Positions 40,444-48,746 are shown, counted from the stretch's first letter. The stretch: 64,000 nt of DNA from an unidentified bacterial endosymbiont (GCF_918797525.1 NZ_OU963893.1:3968001-4032000); one strand, 5' to 3'. The notes: generated by a model not told the origin, from the sequence alone. Translations and numbers: made by a program.

Positions 40444-40523
40444 AGTTCAATATGTTGTGGAAACAGACAGTTACTATAGCTCAAACGATTAAGGGACACA
40501 GCCTAGTTTGCGGAACAGATTAT

Positions 40524-40916
40524 TCACGTCGGGTATGTCTTCGCCCTGGATGGCTTGTCGCATTTTCGGACCCGCCGTAATTCTCGTTCCCGTGGTGCTT
40601 CACTCTGTTGCTCCGGGTCGTGCAGCGCTATTCCGGCGATGTGTTCCTCATCACCGTCAATATCCAGCGTTATAATCTCAAGTCCCAGCGCATCTACGGC
40701 ATCAAGGATGCGGGTCTGTAGTTCTTAATAGGTCGCCGCTGGTGGATAAACATCATCGAGCGGCGGCACGATTGACGCAGCTTCGTCAGGGCTTACCGGG
40801 ATAACCTGATTTTTCTCTTCCGAATAATCGCTGTCCTGAGAAAATAGCGCGGCTTTCGGCGAAATGTTTACCCGCTTATTGTCGACATGCCATGCAGCAG
40901 GGGCGACAAAAGTCAT
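40524..40916 (-). pseudogene. Unknown phage-type gene with internal stop
   Basis: From ATG 40916 the frame reads MTFVAPAAWHVDNKRVNISP, is acidic around EEKNQVIPVSPDEAASIVPP, and stops at TAA 40725-40727. Reading through, the same frame continues for 66 protein-like codons (ELQTRILDAVDALGLEIITL, then DIDGDEEHIAGIAL) to TGA at 40524-40526, so a CAA-to-TAA change would explain it. It overlaps the start of the next small gene, suggesting a former operon running leftward. Family not recognised. Confidence 0.5.
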
Positions 40917-40954
40917 CGCTTTTTGTTCTGAGGCGCTGGCATCTTAACCGATAA

Positions 40955-40990
40955 ATAAAAAAGGTGCTAAAAACTGAGCTATAACACCAC
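40955..40990 (-). terminator. Terminator after the unknown gene at 41.0-41.3 kb
   Basis: On the minus strand GGTGTTA (40982-40988) pairs with TAGCACC (40963-40969), with one G-U pair, and TTTTTT follows. Confidence 0.6.
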
Positions 40991-41005
40991 TTAATCAATA
41001 AAATA

Positions 41006-41288
41006 TTATTGATTGTTTTCGGATGTGCTACTTTCACCACTGTCAATCATCGTGACATGACCATTTTCATACCTGAAACGTGAGCCATCTTTAAAGCAAT
41101 CACAGCATTTTTTTACCCCATGATGACCAGTCAATATCAATATACCAAACCTCACGTGGGTAAAATTCATTTGAAATAACAACTTCTTTACCCGAAAAGT
41201 CAAAAACCCGATAAGCTTTATATAAATAAAGATTTTTGGTTATGTGTCTCGGTTCATTGAGATCATAACAAACAACAAATTTACCCAT
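41006..41288 (-). pseudogene. Small unknown protein gene, broken at a poly-A run
   Basis: Two overlapping frames look like one gene. The first, from ATG 41288, reads MGKFVVCYDLNEPRHITKNL, YKAYRVFDFSGKEVVISNEF, YPREVWYIDIDWSSWGKK and stops two codons later. Removing one A of the A7 run (plus-strand T7, 41108-41114) continues it as CCDCFKDGSRFRYENGHVTMIDSGESSTSENNQ with a stop at 41006, making 93 aa. It is rich in aromatic residues, has a CCDC cluster, no signal peptide and no TM helix. The gene has its own hairpin terminator. Base composition is lower in GC than the core genes around it, suggesting transfer. I do not recognise the family. Confidence 0.55.
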
Positions 41289-41337
41289 ACTCCCCGTTTT
41301 TTCGTTATCAGGATAGAACCATCCTTCTTGATCTCAT

Positions 41338-41455
41338 CCAATCTGGCTGCTGTCATTTTTAAATATTTCCTTCCCATTCAATAAAAGGCGAAATTGTTTG
41401 TCTTTCTCTCCTTGCCCCCAAATATATTCTAAATAGCTTCGCAAAATAGTAGATC
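41338..41455 (-). pseudogene. C-terminal remnant of an unknown gene
   Basis: On the minus strand an open stretch with protein-like sequence, TILRSYLEYIWGQGEKDKQF followed by RLLLNGKEIFKNDSSQIG, ends at TGA about 50 bp before the ATG of the gene at 41288. It has no start and is cut on its 5' side where the IS630-like remnant begins (about 41450). It may be the last part of a gene once co-transcribed with its neighbour. Identity unknown. Confidence 0.35.
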
Positions 41456-41532
41456 ACTGGAAGGGAACTCAGCCCGGATTGTGCGATCTGATTAATCGCC
41501 AAATCAAAACAAATCACCAACCGGACTGAGCG

Positions 41533-41961
41533 ATGCCGATCATAGCAGCAATCTCCGATGAAGAGCGAATATCGATGCGTAAAGAAGCGCAGCAAACCCG
41601 CGATAAAAACTATGCCAGACGTCTCATTGACATGCTGATGCTGCATCAGGGAATGACCGTCACTGAGGTCGCTAAAATGCTCTGTGCTGCACGCTCATCC
41701 GTCGGCAGATGGATAAACGGGTTTACTTTACATGGCGCTGAAGGACTCAAAAGCCTCAGACCCGGACGTGCCGCACGATGGCCGGGCAGGGAGATCTTGC
41801 TTCTGCATAGTTCCACGTTACACCGATACCTGAAACAGGCGGAGATTGTCTGGCGCAGAGTCGCACCAACACTGAAGCAAGAGGCGCAGAGATTGAGCCC
41901 TCGCCATCGGCAAACATTGCAGGAGCCTCACGTTGGACACCCTGTAACTCGAATCATTTAG
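41533..41961 (+). pseudogene. IS630-family transposase remnant
   Basis: The first 85 residues, MPIIAAISDEERISMRKEAQ then KNYARRLIDMLMLHQGMTVT, AKMLCAARSSVGRWINGF and GLKSLRPGRAARWP, match the N-terminal HTH region of IS630-type transposases that begin MPIIAPIS. It then jumps to YLKQAEIVWRRVAPTLK, which in intact relatives lies about 60 residues further on, so an internal deletion is evident. After that the sequence is unrelated and stops at 142 aa. The DDE catalytic domain is missing. It lies about 20 bp upstream of the gcd promoter region. Confidence 0.8.
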
Positions 41962-41979
41962 GGTATAAAAAGCAAATAT

Positions 41980-42013
41980 TGTGATTCCGATCACGCTTGT
42001 TAATACCTATAAT
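41980..42013 (+). promoter_or_regulatory. CRP-type site and -10 element upstream of gcd
   Basis: TGTGATTCCGATCACG (41980-41995) is a near-perfect CRP half-site pair (TGTGA-N6-TCACA). A consensus TATAAT lies at 42008-42013, 45 bp before the gcd ATG. CRP bound here would sit on the -35 region, which fits repression; E. coli gcd is reported to be under negative cAMP-CRP control. Confidence 0.7.
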
Positions 42014-42057
42014 TAGTTGCTTGCAAATAATTAACAAAACTGACGAGTACACTTTCT

Positions 42058-44448
42058 ATGGCTGAAACAAAATCTAAACAGCCACGTCTACTGATGACAT
42101 TAACAGCAGCGTTCGCAGCCTTCTGCGCGCTCTATTTGTTAATCGGTGGCGTCTGGCTTGTCGCGCTTGGCGGCTCCTGGTACTACCCAATTGCGGGTCT
42201 GGTTATGATTGGCGTAACCGTCCTGCTGTTGCGTAGAAAACGATCTGCCATGTGGCTATACGCTGCTTTGCTCATTGCAACAATGATTTGGGGCGTATGG
42301 GAGGTCGGGTTCGACTTCTGGGCACTGACGCCGCGAAGCGACATCCTGGTCTTCTTCGGTATCTGGCTAATCCTGCCGTTTGTTTGGCGTCGCCTGATTT
42401 ACCCTGCCAACGGCGCGGTAGCCGGTCTGCTGGTGGCGCTGGTGATCGCTGGCGGCATCCTGACATGGGCCGGTTTTAACGATCCGCAGGAAATCAGCGG
42501 TACGCTGAACACCGACTCCACGCCTGCAGCGGCTATTTCACAGGTCGCGGATGGCGACTGGCCTGCCTATGGTCGTAATCAGGAAGGTCAACGTTACTCT
42601 CCGCTCAAGCAGATCAACTCAGATAACGTTAAAAATCTGAAAGAAGCCTGGGTCTTCCGTACCGGCGATGTGAAATTGCCGAACGACCCGGGTGAACTGA
42701 CCAACGAAGTCACTCCCATTAAAGTGGGCAACATGCTTTATCTGTGTACGGCGCACCAGCGTCTGTTCGCGCTCGACGCGGCCACGGGTAAAGAGAAGTG
42801 GCACTTCGATCCGCAGTTGAACTCTAACCCCTCCTTCCAGCATGTCACCTGCCGCGGCGTCTCTTACCACGAAGCGCGTGCGCAAACCGCAAGCCCGGAA
42901 GTGATGGCCGACTGCCCTCGCCGTATTATTCTGCCGGTGAACGATGGTCGTCTGCTTGCCATCAATGCCGAAACAGGCAAGCTGTGCGAGACCTTTGCCA
43001 ATAAAGGTACGCTTAACCTGCAGACCAACATGCCAGATACTACACCGGGTCTGTATGAACCAACGTCTCCGCCAATCATTACCGATAAAACCATCGTGAT
43101 TGCCGGTTCAGTGACGGATAACTTCTCTACCCGAGAAACCTCTGGCGTTATCCGTGGCTTTGACGTCAATACCGGTAAACTGCTGTGGGCCTTCGACCCG
43201 GGCGCGAAAGATCCCAATGCGATCCCATCGGACGAGCACACCTTTACCTTTAACTCGCCAAATTCCTGGGCACCGGCGGCCTATGACGCTAAGCTGGACC
43301 TGGTGTATCTGCCAATGGGTGTGACCACGCCAGATATCTGGGGCGGTAACCGCACGCCAGAACAGGAACGTTACGCAAGTTCTATCCTGGCGCTGAATGC
43401 CACCACCGGCAAGCTGGCGTGGAGCTACCAGACCGTACACCACGATCTGTGGGATATGGATATGCCGTCCCAGCCGACGCTGGCTGATATCACCCTTGAC
43501 GGTAAAACCGTTCCGGTTATCTACGCGCCGGCAAAAACCGGCAACATCTTCGTGCTGGATCGCAGCAACGGTAAGCTGGTTGTCCCTGCCCCGGAAAGAC
43601 CGGTTCCGCAGGGCGCTGCCAAAGGCGACTACGTCTCCAGAACGCAGCCGTTCTCCGAGTTGAGCTTCCGTCCGAAGAAAGATCTGACTGGCGCTGACAT
43701 GTGGGGTGCCACGATGTTTGACCAGTTGGTATGCCGCGTAATGTTCCATCAACTGCGCTATGAAGGCATCTTCACGCCGCCGTCCGAACAGGGCACGCTG
43801 GTCTTCCCCGGCAACCTCGGGATGTTCGAGTGGGGTGGCATCTCCGTCGACCCGCATCGTCAGGTGGGGATTGCGAACCCAATGGCGCTGCCGTTTGTTT
43901 CCCGCCTGATCCCACGCGGTCCGGGTAACCCGATGGAACAGCCGAAAGACGCAAAAGGCAGTGGTACCGAAGCCGGTATTCAGCCGCAGTATGGCGTACC
44001 GTTTGGCGTGACCCTGAACCCGTTCCTGTCTCCGTTTGGTCTGCCGTGTAAACAGCCGGCCTGGGGATATATCTCGGGAGTGGATCTGAAAACTAACCAG
44101 ATCGTCTGGAAAAAACGGATTGGTACGCCACAGGACAGCATGCCGTTCCCGATGCCGATTCCCGTGCCGTTCAAAATGGGTATGCCTATGCTGGGTGGCC
44201 CAATCTCTACTGCCGGTAACGTGCTGTTCATCGGGGCAACCGCAGATAACTACCTGCGCGCGTACAACATGACCAACGGTGAGAAACTGTGGCAAGGTCG
44301 TCTGCCAGCAGGTGGACAGGCAACGCCGATGACCTATGAAGTGAATGGCAAACAGTACGTTGTCATCTCTGCTGGTGGTCACGGTTCGTTTGGTACGAAG
44401 ATGGGCGACTACATCGTCGCGTATGCGTTGCCGGACGAAGGCAAGTAA
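42058..44448 (+). CDS. gcd: Membrane-bound PQQ-dependent glucose dehydrogenase
   Basis: Gcd oxidises glucose to gluconolactone in the periplasm and passes electrons to ubiquinone. The 796-aa protein has five N-terminal TM helices (residues about 12-145), then a large periplasmic quinoprotein beta-propeller beginning DGDWPAYGRNQEGQRYSPLKQIN. Several tryptophan-docking blade repeats are visible (LFALDAATGKEKWHF, IRGFDVNTGKLLWAF, ILALNATTGKLAWSYQ, LRAYNMTNGEKLWQGRLP). Metal/PQQ-site segments include HHDLWDMD. Full length as in E. coli. No pqq genes are visible in the window, so cofactor supply cannot be judged. Confidence 0.97.
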   Translation: MAETKSKQPRLLMTLTAAFAAFCALYLLIGGVWLVALGGSWYYPIAGLVMIGVTVLLLRRKRSAMWLYAALLIATMIWGVWEVGFDFWALTPRSDILVFFGIWLILPFVWRRLIYPANGAVAGLLVALVIAGGILTWAGFNDPQEISGTLNTDSTPAAAISQVADGDWPAYGRNQEGQRYSPLKQINSDNVKNLKEAWVFRTGDVKLPNDPGELTNEVTPIKVGNMLYLCTAHQRLFALDAATGKEKWHFDPQLNSNPSFQHVTCRGVSYHEARAQTASPEVMADCPRRIILPVNDGRLLAINAETGKLCETFANKGTLNLQTNMPDTTPGLYEPTSPPIITDKTIVIAGSVTDNFSTRETSGVIRGFDVNTGKLLWAFDPGAKDPNAIPSDEHTFTFNSPNSWAPAAYDAKLDLVYLPMGVTTPDIWGGNRTPEQERYASSILALNATTGKLAWSYQTVHHDLWDMDMPSQPTLADITLDGKTVPVIYAPAKTGNIFVLDRSNGKLVVPAPERPVPQGAAKGDYVSRTQPFSELSFRPKKDLTGADMWGATMFDQLVCRVMFHQLRYEGIFTPPSEQGTLVFPGNLGMFEWGGISVDPHRQVGIANPMALPFVSRLIPRGPGNPMEQPKDAKGSGTEAGIQPQYGVPFGVTLNPFLSPFGLPCKQPAWGYISGVDLKTNQIVWKKRIGTPQDSMPFPMPIPVPFKMGMPMLGGPISTAGNVLFIGATADNYLRAYNMTNGEKLWQGRLPAGGQATPMTYEVNGKQYVVISAGGHGSFGTKMGDYIVAYALPDEGK

Positions 44449-44455
44449 CTGATAA

Positions 44456-44536
44456 GCCCGGTGGCGCTACGCTTACCGGGCCTGGGGATGCGAAATACAG
44501 GCCGGGTAAGGCGAAGCCGCAACCCGGCTTTTTTTA
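44456..44536. repeat. REP-like palindrome pair; second hairpin also a gcd terminator
   Basis: Two imperfect palindromes lie in the convergent gcd-cueO gap: GCCCGGTGGCGCTACGCTTA ending CCGGGC (44456-44481), and GCCGGGTAAGGCGAAGCCGC ending AACCCGGC (44501-44528). Both have the REP look (stem plus GGCGnnnCGC interior) of enterobacterial BIMEs. The second is followed by T7 and so can terminate gcd; its T run touches the cueO stop codon. Confidence 0.8.
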
Positions 44537-46099
44537 TACGGTAAAACCGAGCATCATCCCGGTATCTTCATGCTCCAGCAGATGGCAGTGTGCCATATAG
44601 GCAAACGCCTTCGGCGCATGGTGATCGAATTTCACCAGCACTTCACTGACACCGCCTTCCACTCTCACCGTATCCTTCCAGCCCGCGCGATGCGCCTCAG
44701 GCGCGTTACCGTTTTCAGAGAGAATGCGGAACTGCGTGCCGTGAATATGGAAGGGATGCAACATCATGTCGCCAACGCCTGAAATCATCCAGCGCTCAAA
44801 CTGCCCTTTAGCGGCGGCAAACATCGGGGTGTTCATGTCAAAGGCTTTGCCGTTGATACGGTTGGCATTGTGGAAGTCAAACTCATGGCCGCCGTGATCC
44901 CTGTCGCCCATTTTGCCATGGTCCATATTCATGTGGCCCATCATCTGTCCGTGATGCATACCGGCCATCGCCTGATTGCCATATTTGTTTATCAGCGCCT
45001 GCATACCCATCATGTCGAGCATCGGATCCATCGAAAGCTGCAATTTACGCTGGGTTAACCCCTCAAGCGCTGGGTGAGCGGGCAGCGCGGTTAAGATATC
45101 CGGCAGCATACCGGAGGCGGTGATTTGCAGCGGTTGGATGCGCAGCACCGGATGCGCTTTATCAAAGGGCGCAACGGCCATGCCCATCTGGTTGACGGGC
45201 AAGGTCACCAGGTCAAACGCTTTGCCGTCACTGATATCCACCAGCACCTCAAAGCGCTCGCCTACCAGCATCGACAATTCGCTTACCTTCACTGGCTCAG
45301 GCAACAGACCCCCGTCGCTTGCTACCACATACAGTGGGCGATTATCGCTGGTCGCGAAATTGAGTGAACGCGCGTTACAGCCGTTGAGCAGACGTAAACG
45401 CAGCCAGCCTTTCGGCGCTGCGTGTTGTGGATAAACAGCGCCGTTGGCCAGCAGCGTGTCGCCAAACCAGCCTACCGCTGCGCTCATCACATCCAGCTGG
45501 TAGTCAATCTGCCCGTCGGCGGTAAATTTCTTATCCTGCACAATCACCGGCACATCGTCGATGCCCCACTGCTTTGGCAGGCGAAGCAGACGACTTTCAT
45601 CATCCTCAATCACCACCAGTCCCGCCAGCCCCATCGCCACCTGATGACCCGTTTTGCCATGCTGATGCGGGTGGAACCAGCAGGTCGCTGCACGCTGGTC
45701 AGGGGTAAAAGTCACGCTACGCTTGCCGCCCGGGGCGATCACGCCCTGAGGGCCGCCGTCCACCTCGCCCGGCACTTCCAGGCCGTGCCAGTGCAGCGTA
45801 GTCTCTTCCGCCAGCGTATTATGGATATCGACCGTTACGGCTTTCCCTCTGCGTAACTGCAGCGCCGGTCCCAACAGGTTGCCGTTATAGCCCCACGTTG
45901 TAGCCTTCTGCGCACCAAAGGAGGTTCTCCCCGACTGAACGACGAGCTGAATGCGGTTACGGGCATCCGCGGAGAGTAAGTCAGGGATGGGTAAGGCTTG
46001 CCTGTCGGCCGCAAAAGCCGCGCGACGCCACAGCGGTAGCGCGCTGGCAACGCCCAGCGCAACAGAATATTTCAAAAAATCACGACGTTGAATGTTCAT
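44534..46099 (-). CDS. cueO: Multicopper oxidase CueO
   Basis: CueO oxidises Cu(I) in the periplasm and protects against copper. From ATG 46099 (AAGGGA upstream) the 521-aa protein has a twin-arginine signal ([20 protein letters not shown]). Copper-binding motifs: HWHG (about 100), HPHQHGKTG (about 140), [10 protein letters not shown] and [13 protein letters not shown]. The methionine/histidine-rich insert ([15 protein letters not shown], then [20 protein letters not shown], about 355-400) that feeds Cu(I) to the site is present. An upstream frame to 46162 is open but unsupported. The promoter is of CueR type. Confidence 0.96.
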   Translation of the reverse strand: MNIQRRDFLKYSVALGVASALPLWRRAAFAADRQALPIPDLLSADARNRIQLVVQSGRTSFGAQKATTWGYNGNLLGPALQLRRGKAVTVDIHNTLAEETTLHWHGLEVPGEVDGGPQGVIAPGGKRSVTFTPDQRAATCWFHPHQHGKTGHQVAMGLAGLVVIEDDESRLLRLPKQWGIDDVPVIVQDKKFTADGQIDYQLDVMSAAVGWFGDTLLANGAVYPQHAAPKGWLRLRLLNGCNARSLNFATSDNRPLYVVASDGGLLPEPVKVSELSMLVGERFEVLVDISDGKAFDLVTLPVNQMGMAVAPFDKAHPVLRIQPLQITASGMLPDILTALPAHPALEGLTQRKLQLSMDPMLDMMGMQALINKYGNQAMAGMHHGQMMGHMNMDHGKMGDRDHGGHEFDFHNANRINGKAFDMNTPMFAAAKGQFERWMISGVGDMMLHPFHIHGTQFRILSENGNAPEAHRAGWKDTVRVEGGVSEVLVKFDHHAPKAFAYMAHCHLLEHEDTGMMLGFTV

Positions 46100-46127
46100 T
46101 CCCTTATTTCCTGCAGGCGAAATTTTG

Positions 46128-46158
46128 AGCATAAACCCTCCCCTTACCGGAAGGTCAA
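46128..46158 (-). promoter_or_regulatory. CueR-type promoter of cueO
   Basis: On the minus strand TTGACC (46153-46158) and TATGCT (46128-46133) are separated by 19 bp, the long spacer of MerR-family promoters. Between them lies the dyad ACCTTCC...GGAGGGT. This is the layout of CueR-controlled copA and cueO promoters in E. coli, so copper-inducible expression is expected. Confidence 0.85.
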
Positions 46159-46238
46159 GCAAGCCGATAATAATAAAGATCGTCGGCCTGGCATCAAGTA
46201 TGCTAACGTTAATTTTCCGTGATGCAGTGGTAAAAGCA

Positions 46239-46655
46239 ATGAAGACGTTTTTCAGGACAATTTTGTTCGGCAGCCTGGTGGCAATGTCCGCTAACAGCTA
46301 TGCGCTAAGTGAAAATGAAGCGGAAGATATGGCCGATCTGACGGCAGTTTTTGTATTCCTGAAAAACGATTGTGGCTACCAGAATTTACCCAACGGGCAA
46401 ATTCGTCGCGCACTGGTCTTTTTTGCCCAGCAGAACCAATGGGATCTCAGCAACTACGACAGCTTCGACATGAAGGCGCTCGGTGAAGACAGTTATCGTG
46501 ATTTAAGCGGAATTGGCATCCCCACTGCAAAAAAAATGCAAAGCGCTGGCTCGCGATTCACTCAGCCTGCTCGCCTACGTGAAGTAACCTTCCCGACGCC
46601 CTTGTTGACGCTTAAACCGCTTCACAGTGGTTTTATGTTGCGCCCGTTCCGCTGA
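46239..46655 (+). CDS. yacC: Exported protein YacC (PulS/OutS-like), C-terminus frameshifted
   Basis: YacC is a small exported protein of the PulS/OutS pilotin-related family with unknown function in E. coli. The signal peptide is [22 protein letters not shown], and the mature part begins [20 protein letters not shown] and is almost identical to E. coli through GIGIPTAKK (about residue 97). There the frame departs: the A run at 46529-46536 has eight A where seven would give [16 protein letters not shown] and a stop at 46585-46587 (115 aa). As written the frame adds 41 unrelated residues to 138 aa, losing a conserved Cys. It lies 32 bp before speE. Confidence 0.82.
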   Translation: MKTFFRTILFGSLVAMSANSYALSENEAEDMADLTAVFVFLKNDCGYQNLPNGQIRRALVFFAQQNQWDLSNYDSFDMKALGEDSYRDLSGIGIPTAKKMQSAGSRFTQPARLREVTFPTPLLTLKPLHSGFMLRPFR

Positions 46656-46687
46656 TCTTATGGATGTTAACGAGGGAGGTGTGAACC

Positions 46688-47557
46688 ATGGCCGATAATA
46701 TGGTGTGGCACGAAACGCTGCATGACCAGTTTGGTCAATACTTTGCCGTTGATAACGTACTTTATCATGAGAAGACCGATCATCAGGATCTGATTATCTT
46801 CGAGAATGCGACCTTTGGCCGCGTGATGGCGCTGGATGGCGTGGTACAGACCACCGAACGCGATGAGTTTATCTATCACGAGATGATGACGCACGTTCCG
46901 CTGCTGGCGCATGGCCACGCGAAGGATGTGCTGATTATAGGCGGCGGCGATGGCGCCATGTTGCGTGAAGTCTCCCGCCATCAGACTATCGACACCATCA
47001 CCATGGTGGAAATCGATGCGGGCGTGGTCTCTTTCTGCCGCCAGTATCTGCCTAACCATAATGCCGGGAGCTATGACGATCCACGCTTTAATCTGGTCAT
47101 CGACGATGGCGTGAATTTCGTTAACCAGACCCCCCGGACGTTTGATGTCATTATTTCAGACTGTACCGACCCCATCGGCCCGGGCGCATCGCTGTTTACC
47201 TCATCGTTCTACGAAGGCTGTAAGCGCTGTCTGAAGCCAGGTGGAATATTCGTGGCACAAAACGGCGTCTGCTTCCTGCAGCAGGATGAAGCCCTCGACA
47301 GCCACCGCAAGCTGAGCACGTACTTTAGCGACGTCAGCTTCTATCAGGCCGCTATTCCGACCTACTACGGCGGGGTGATGACCTTTGCATGGGCGACGGA
47401 TAATGAGGCGCTACGCCATCTCTCAACCGAAATCATTCAGGCCCGCTTCCATCATTGTGCGCTCACGTGTCGGTACTACAACCCGGCAGTGCATACCGCC
47501 GCGTTTGCCTTGCCGCAGTATCTGCAAGACGCGTTGTCCTCAAAAGGGGTGAGCTAA
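46688..47557 (+). CDS. speE: Spermidine synthase
   Basis: SpeE transfers aminopropyl from decarboxylated SAM to putrescine. The 289-aa protein has the Rossmann SAM-binding signature [15 protein letters not shown] (about residues 80-94), [10 protein letters not shown], the catalytic-region [16 protein letters not shown] and [14 protein letters not shown]. It begins 9 bp after GAGGGAGG and ends directly against speD. SpeE and SpeD together form the spermidine branch. Confidence 0.97.
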   Translation: MADNMVWHETLHDQFGQYFAVDNVLYHEKTDHQDLIIFENATFGRVMALDGVVQTTERDEFIYHEMMTHVPLLAHGHAKDVLIIGGGDGAMLREVSRHQTIDTITMVEIDAGVVSFCRQYLPNHNAGSYDDPRFNLVIDDGVNFVNQTPRTFDVIISDCTDPIGPGASLFTSSFYEGCKRCLKPGGIFVAQNGVCFLQQDEALDSHRKLSTYFSDVSFYQAAIPTYYGGVMTFAWATDNEALRHLSTEIIQARFHHCALTCRYYNPAVHTAAFALPQYLQDALSSKGVS

Positions 47558-48352
47558 TTGAAAAAGCTTAAACTGCATGGCTTTAACAACCTGACCAAAA
47601 GCCTGAGTTTTTGTATTTACGATATCTGCTACGCCAAAACAGCGGAAGAGCGCGATGGTTATATCGCCTATATCGATGAACTCTATAATGCCAACCGTCT
47701 GACGGAAATTCTGTCTGAAACCTGCTCGATTATCGGTGCCAATATCCTGAACATTGCCCGTCAGGACTACGAGCCTCAGGGCGCGAGCGTCACGATTCTG
47801 GTGAGCGAAGAGCCCGTCGACCCACAGCTTATCGACAAAACCGAACGCCCGGGTCCGTTGCCAGAAGGGGTGGTGGCTCATCTCGATAAAAGCCACATCT
47901 GCGTACACACCTACCCCGAAAGCCATCCCGAAGGGGGGTTATGTACCTTCCGCGCCGATATTGAAGTCTCGACCTGCGGTGTCATCTCGCCCCTGAATGC
48001 GCTGAACTATTTAATCCATCAGCTGGAATCGGACATTGTCACCGTTGATTATCGCGTGCGGGGTTTCACGCGTGATATCAACGGCATGAAGCACTTCATC
48101 GATCACGAGATTAACTCTATTCAGAATTTTATGTCCGACGACATGAAAGCCCTGTACGACATGGTGGATGTGAATGTGTATCAGGAAAACATCTTCCATA
48201 CCAAAATGTTGCTTAAGGAGTTCGACCTTAAGCACTACATGTTCCATACCCGGCCCGAAGAGTTAAGCGAAGAAGAACGTAAAACCATTACTGACCTGCT
48301 CTGGAAAGAGATGCGCGAAATTTACTACGGCCGCAATATTCCGACCGTGTAA
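47558..48352 (+). CDS. speD: S-adenosylmethionine decarboxylase proenzyme
   Basis: SpeD makes decarboxylated SAM for SpeE. The 264-aa proenzyme self-cleaves before Ser112 ([13 protein letters not shown]) to form the pyruvoyl group; the residue is in place. Start is TTG 47558, immediately after the speE TAA, as in E. coli, where the same rare start is used; no ATG in frame would preserve [11 protein letters not shown]. The zero-base junction suggests coupled, lower-level translation. Confidence 0.96.
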   Translation: MKKLKLHGFNNLTKSLSFCIYDICYAKTAEERDGYIAYIDELYNANRLTEILSETCSIIGANILNIARQDYEPQGASVTILVSEEPVDPQLIDKTERPGPLPEGVVAHLDKSHICVHTYPESHPEGGLCTFRADIEVSTCGVISPLNALNYLIHQLESDIVTVDYRVRGFTRDINGMKHFIDHEINSIQNFMSDDMKALYDMVDVNVYQENIFHTKMLLKEFDLKHYMFHTRPEELSEEERKTITDLLWKEMREIYYGRNIPTV

Positions 48353-48383
48353 GACGCACAGGGAGCAGGGAGGCTCCTGCAGG

Positions 48384-48746
48384 TTACGTCTGCTTCATGA
48401 ACTCGCGGTACGCACCCACCACCTGAAGAAAGTCTTCCACGCCGCACAGCGACAGGCTCTCTTCGTCGTAATAGCTCATCCCCTCTTCCATCTCATCGCC
48501 CGAGAATTCTAGCTGGTTGGCGCGGACCATCACCTCTTCACCATCCATCCACAGCGTGTATTCATGCCCGGCGCGCTGCCAGGAGCGTTCACTGCCTTTC
48601 ACCGTGCTTGCCGCCTGCTCTACTTCGTCAAGCAGCGCCAGATTCTCTTTCACTTCTTCGTTGAACCAATGTCCTACCGCTTCGTGGCCCATCGACATAC
48701 GCACTTTCACCACACCGGTGATGTCGCGCAGAAATTCGTAATCCAT
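48384..48746 (-). CDS. yacL: UPF0231 family protein YacL
   Basis: YacL is a conserved 120-aa cytoplasmic protein of unknown function (UPF0231). The sequence [36 protein letters not shown] and [20 protein letters not shown] is close to E. coli throughout. It is strongly acidic. It is convergent with speD and lies between speED and acnB as in K-12. No motif suggests an activity. Confidence 0.93.
   Translation of the reverse strand: MDYEFLRDITGVVKVRMSMGHEAVGHWFNEEVKENLALLDEVEQAASTVKGSERSWQRAGHEYTLWMDGEEVMVRANQLEFSGDEMEEGMSYYDEESLSLCGVEDFLQVVGAYREFMKQT

Larger units (their letters stand above)
39588..40503 (-). mobile_element. Complete IS5-family insertion sequence (916 bp)
   Basis: The element is bounded by 16-bp perfect inverted repeats, GGCTGTGTCCCTTAAT at 39588-39603 and its complement at 40488-40503. 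It is flanked by a TA duplication (39586-39587 and 40504-40505); the restored target is CTAG. It encodes a transposase in two overlapping minus-strand frames joined by a likely -1 frameshift at a run of seven A. TA/YTAR targets and this two-frame layout fit the IS427-like subgroup of the IS5 family. The exact IS name is not recognised. Confidence 0.92.
39451..40563 (-). pseudogene. Small gene interrupted by an IS5-family element
   Basis: The minus-strand segments 40563-40504 and 39585-39451 join into one 64-codon frame once the IS (39588-40503) and one copy of the TA duplication are removed. It begins MRQAIQGEDIPDVNNLFRKL, has KGMHWRTFQGKCSQ and LYLRGLLAMLECRYWGRR, and its TGA overlaps the ATG of the terminase-like gene. 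The tidy coupling and restored frame argue that this was a real gene of a phage-type operon. I do not recognise its family. Confidence 0.6.

Noticed and set aside
39588..40503. Possible decayed transposase because it is split in two frames
   Set aside because: The split coincides with an A7 slippery run and IS5-family relatives use this layout, so it is more likely programmed than a mutation.
41359..41646. 95-codon minus-strand frame
   Set aside because: Its first half is antisense to the IS630-like transposase; the protein-like tail in this region is in a different frame (reported separately).
43108..44382. 424-codon open frame on the minus strand
   Set aside because: Antisense to gcd, with no domain-like sequence and an amino-acid mix typical of a shadow frame.
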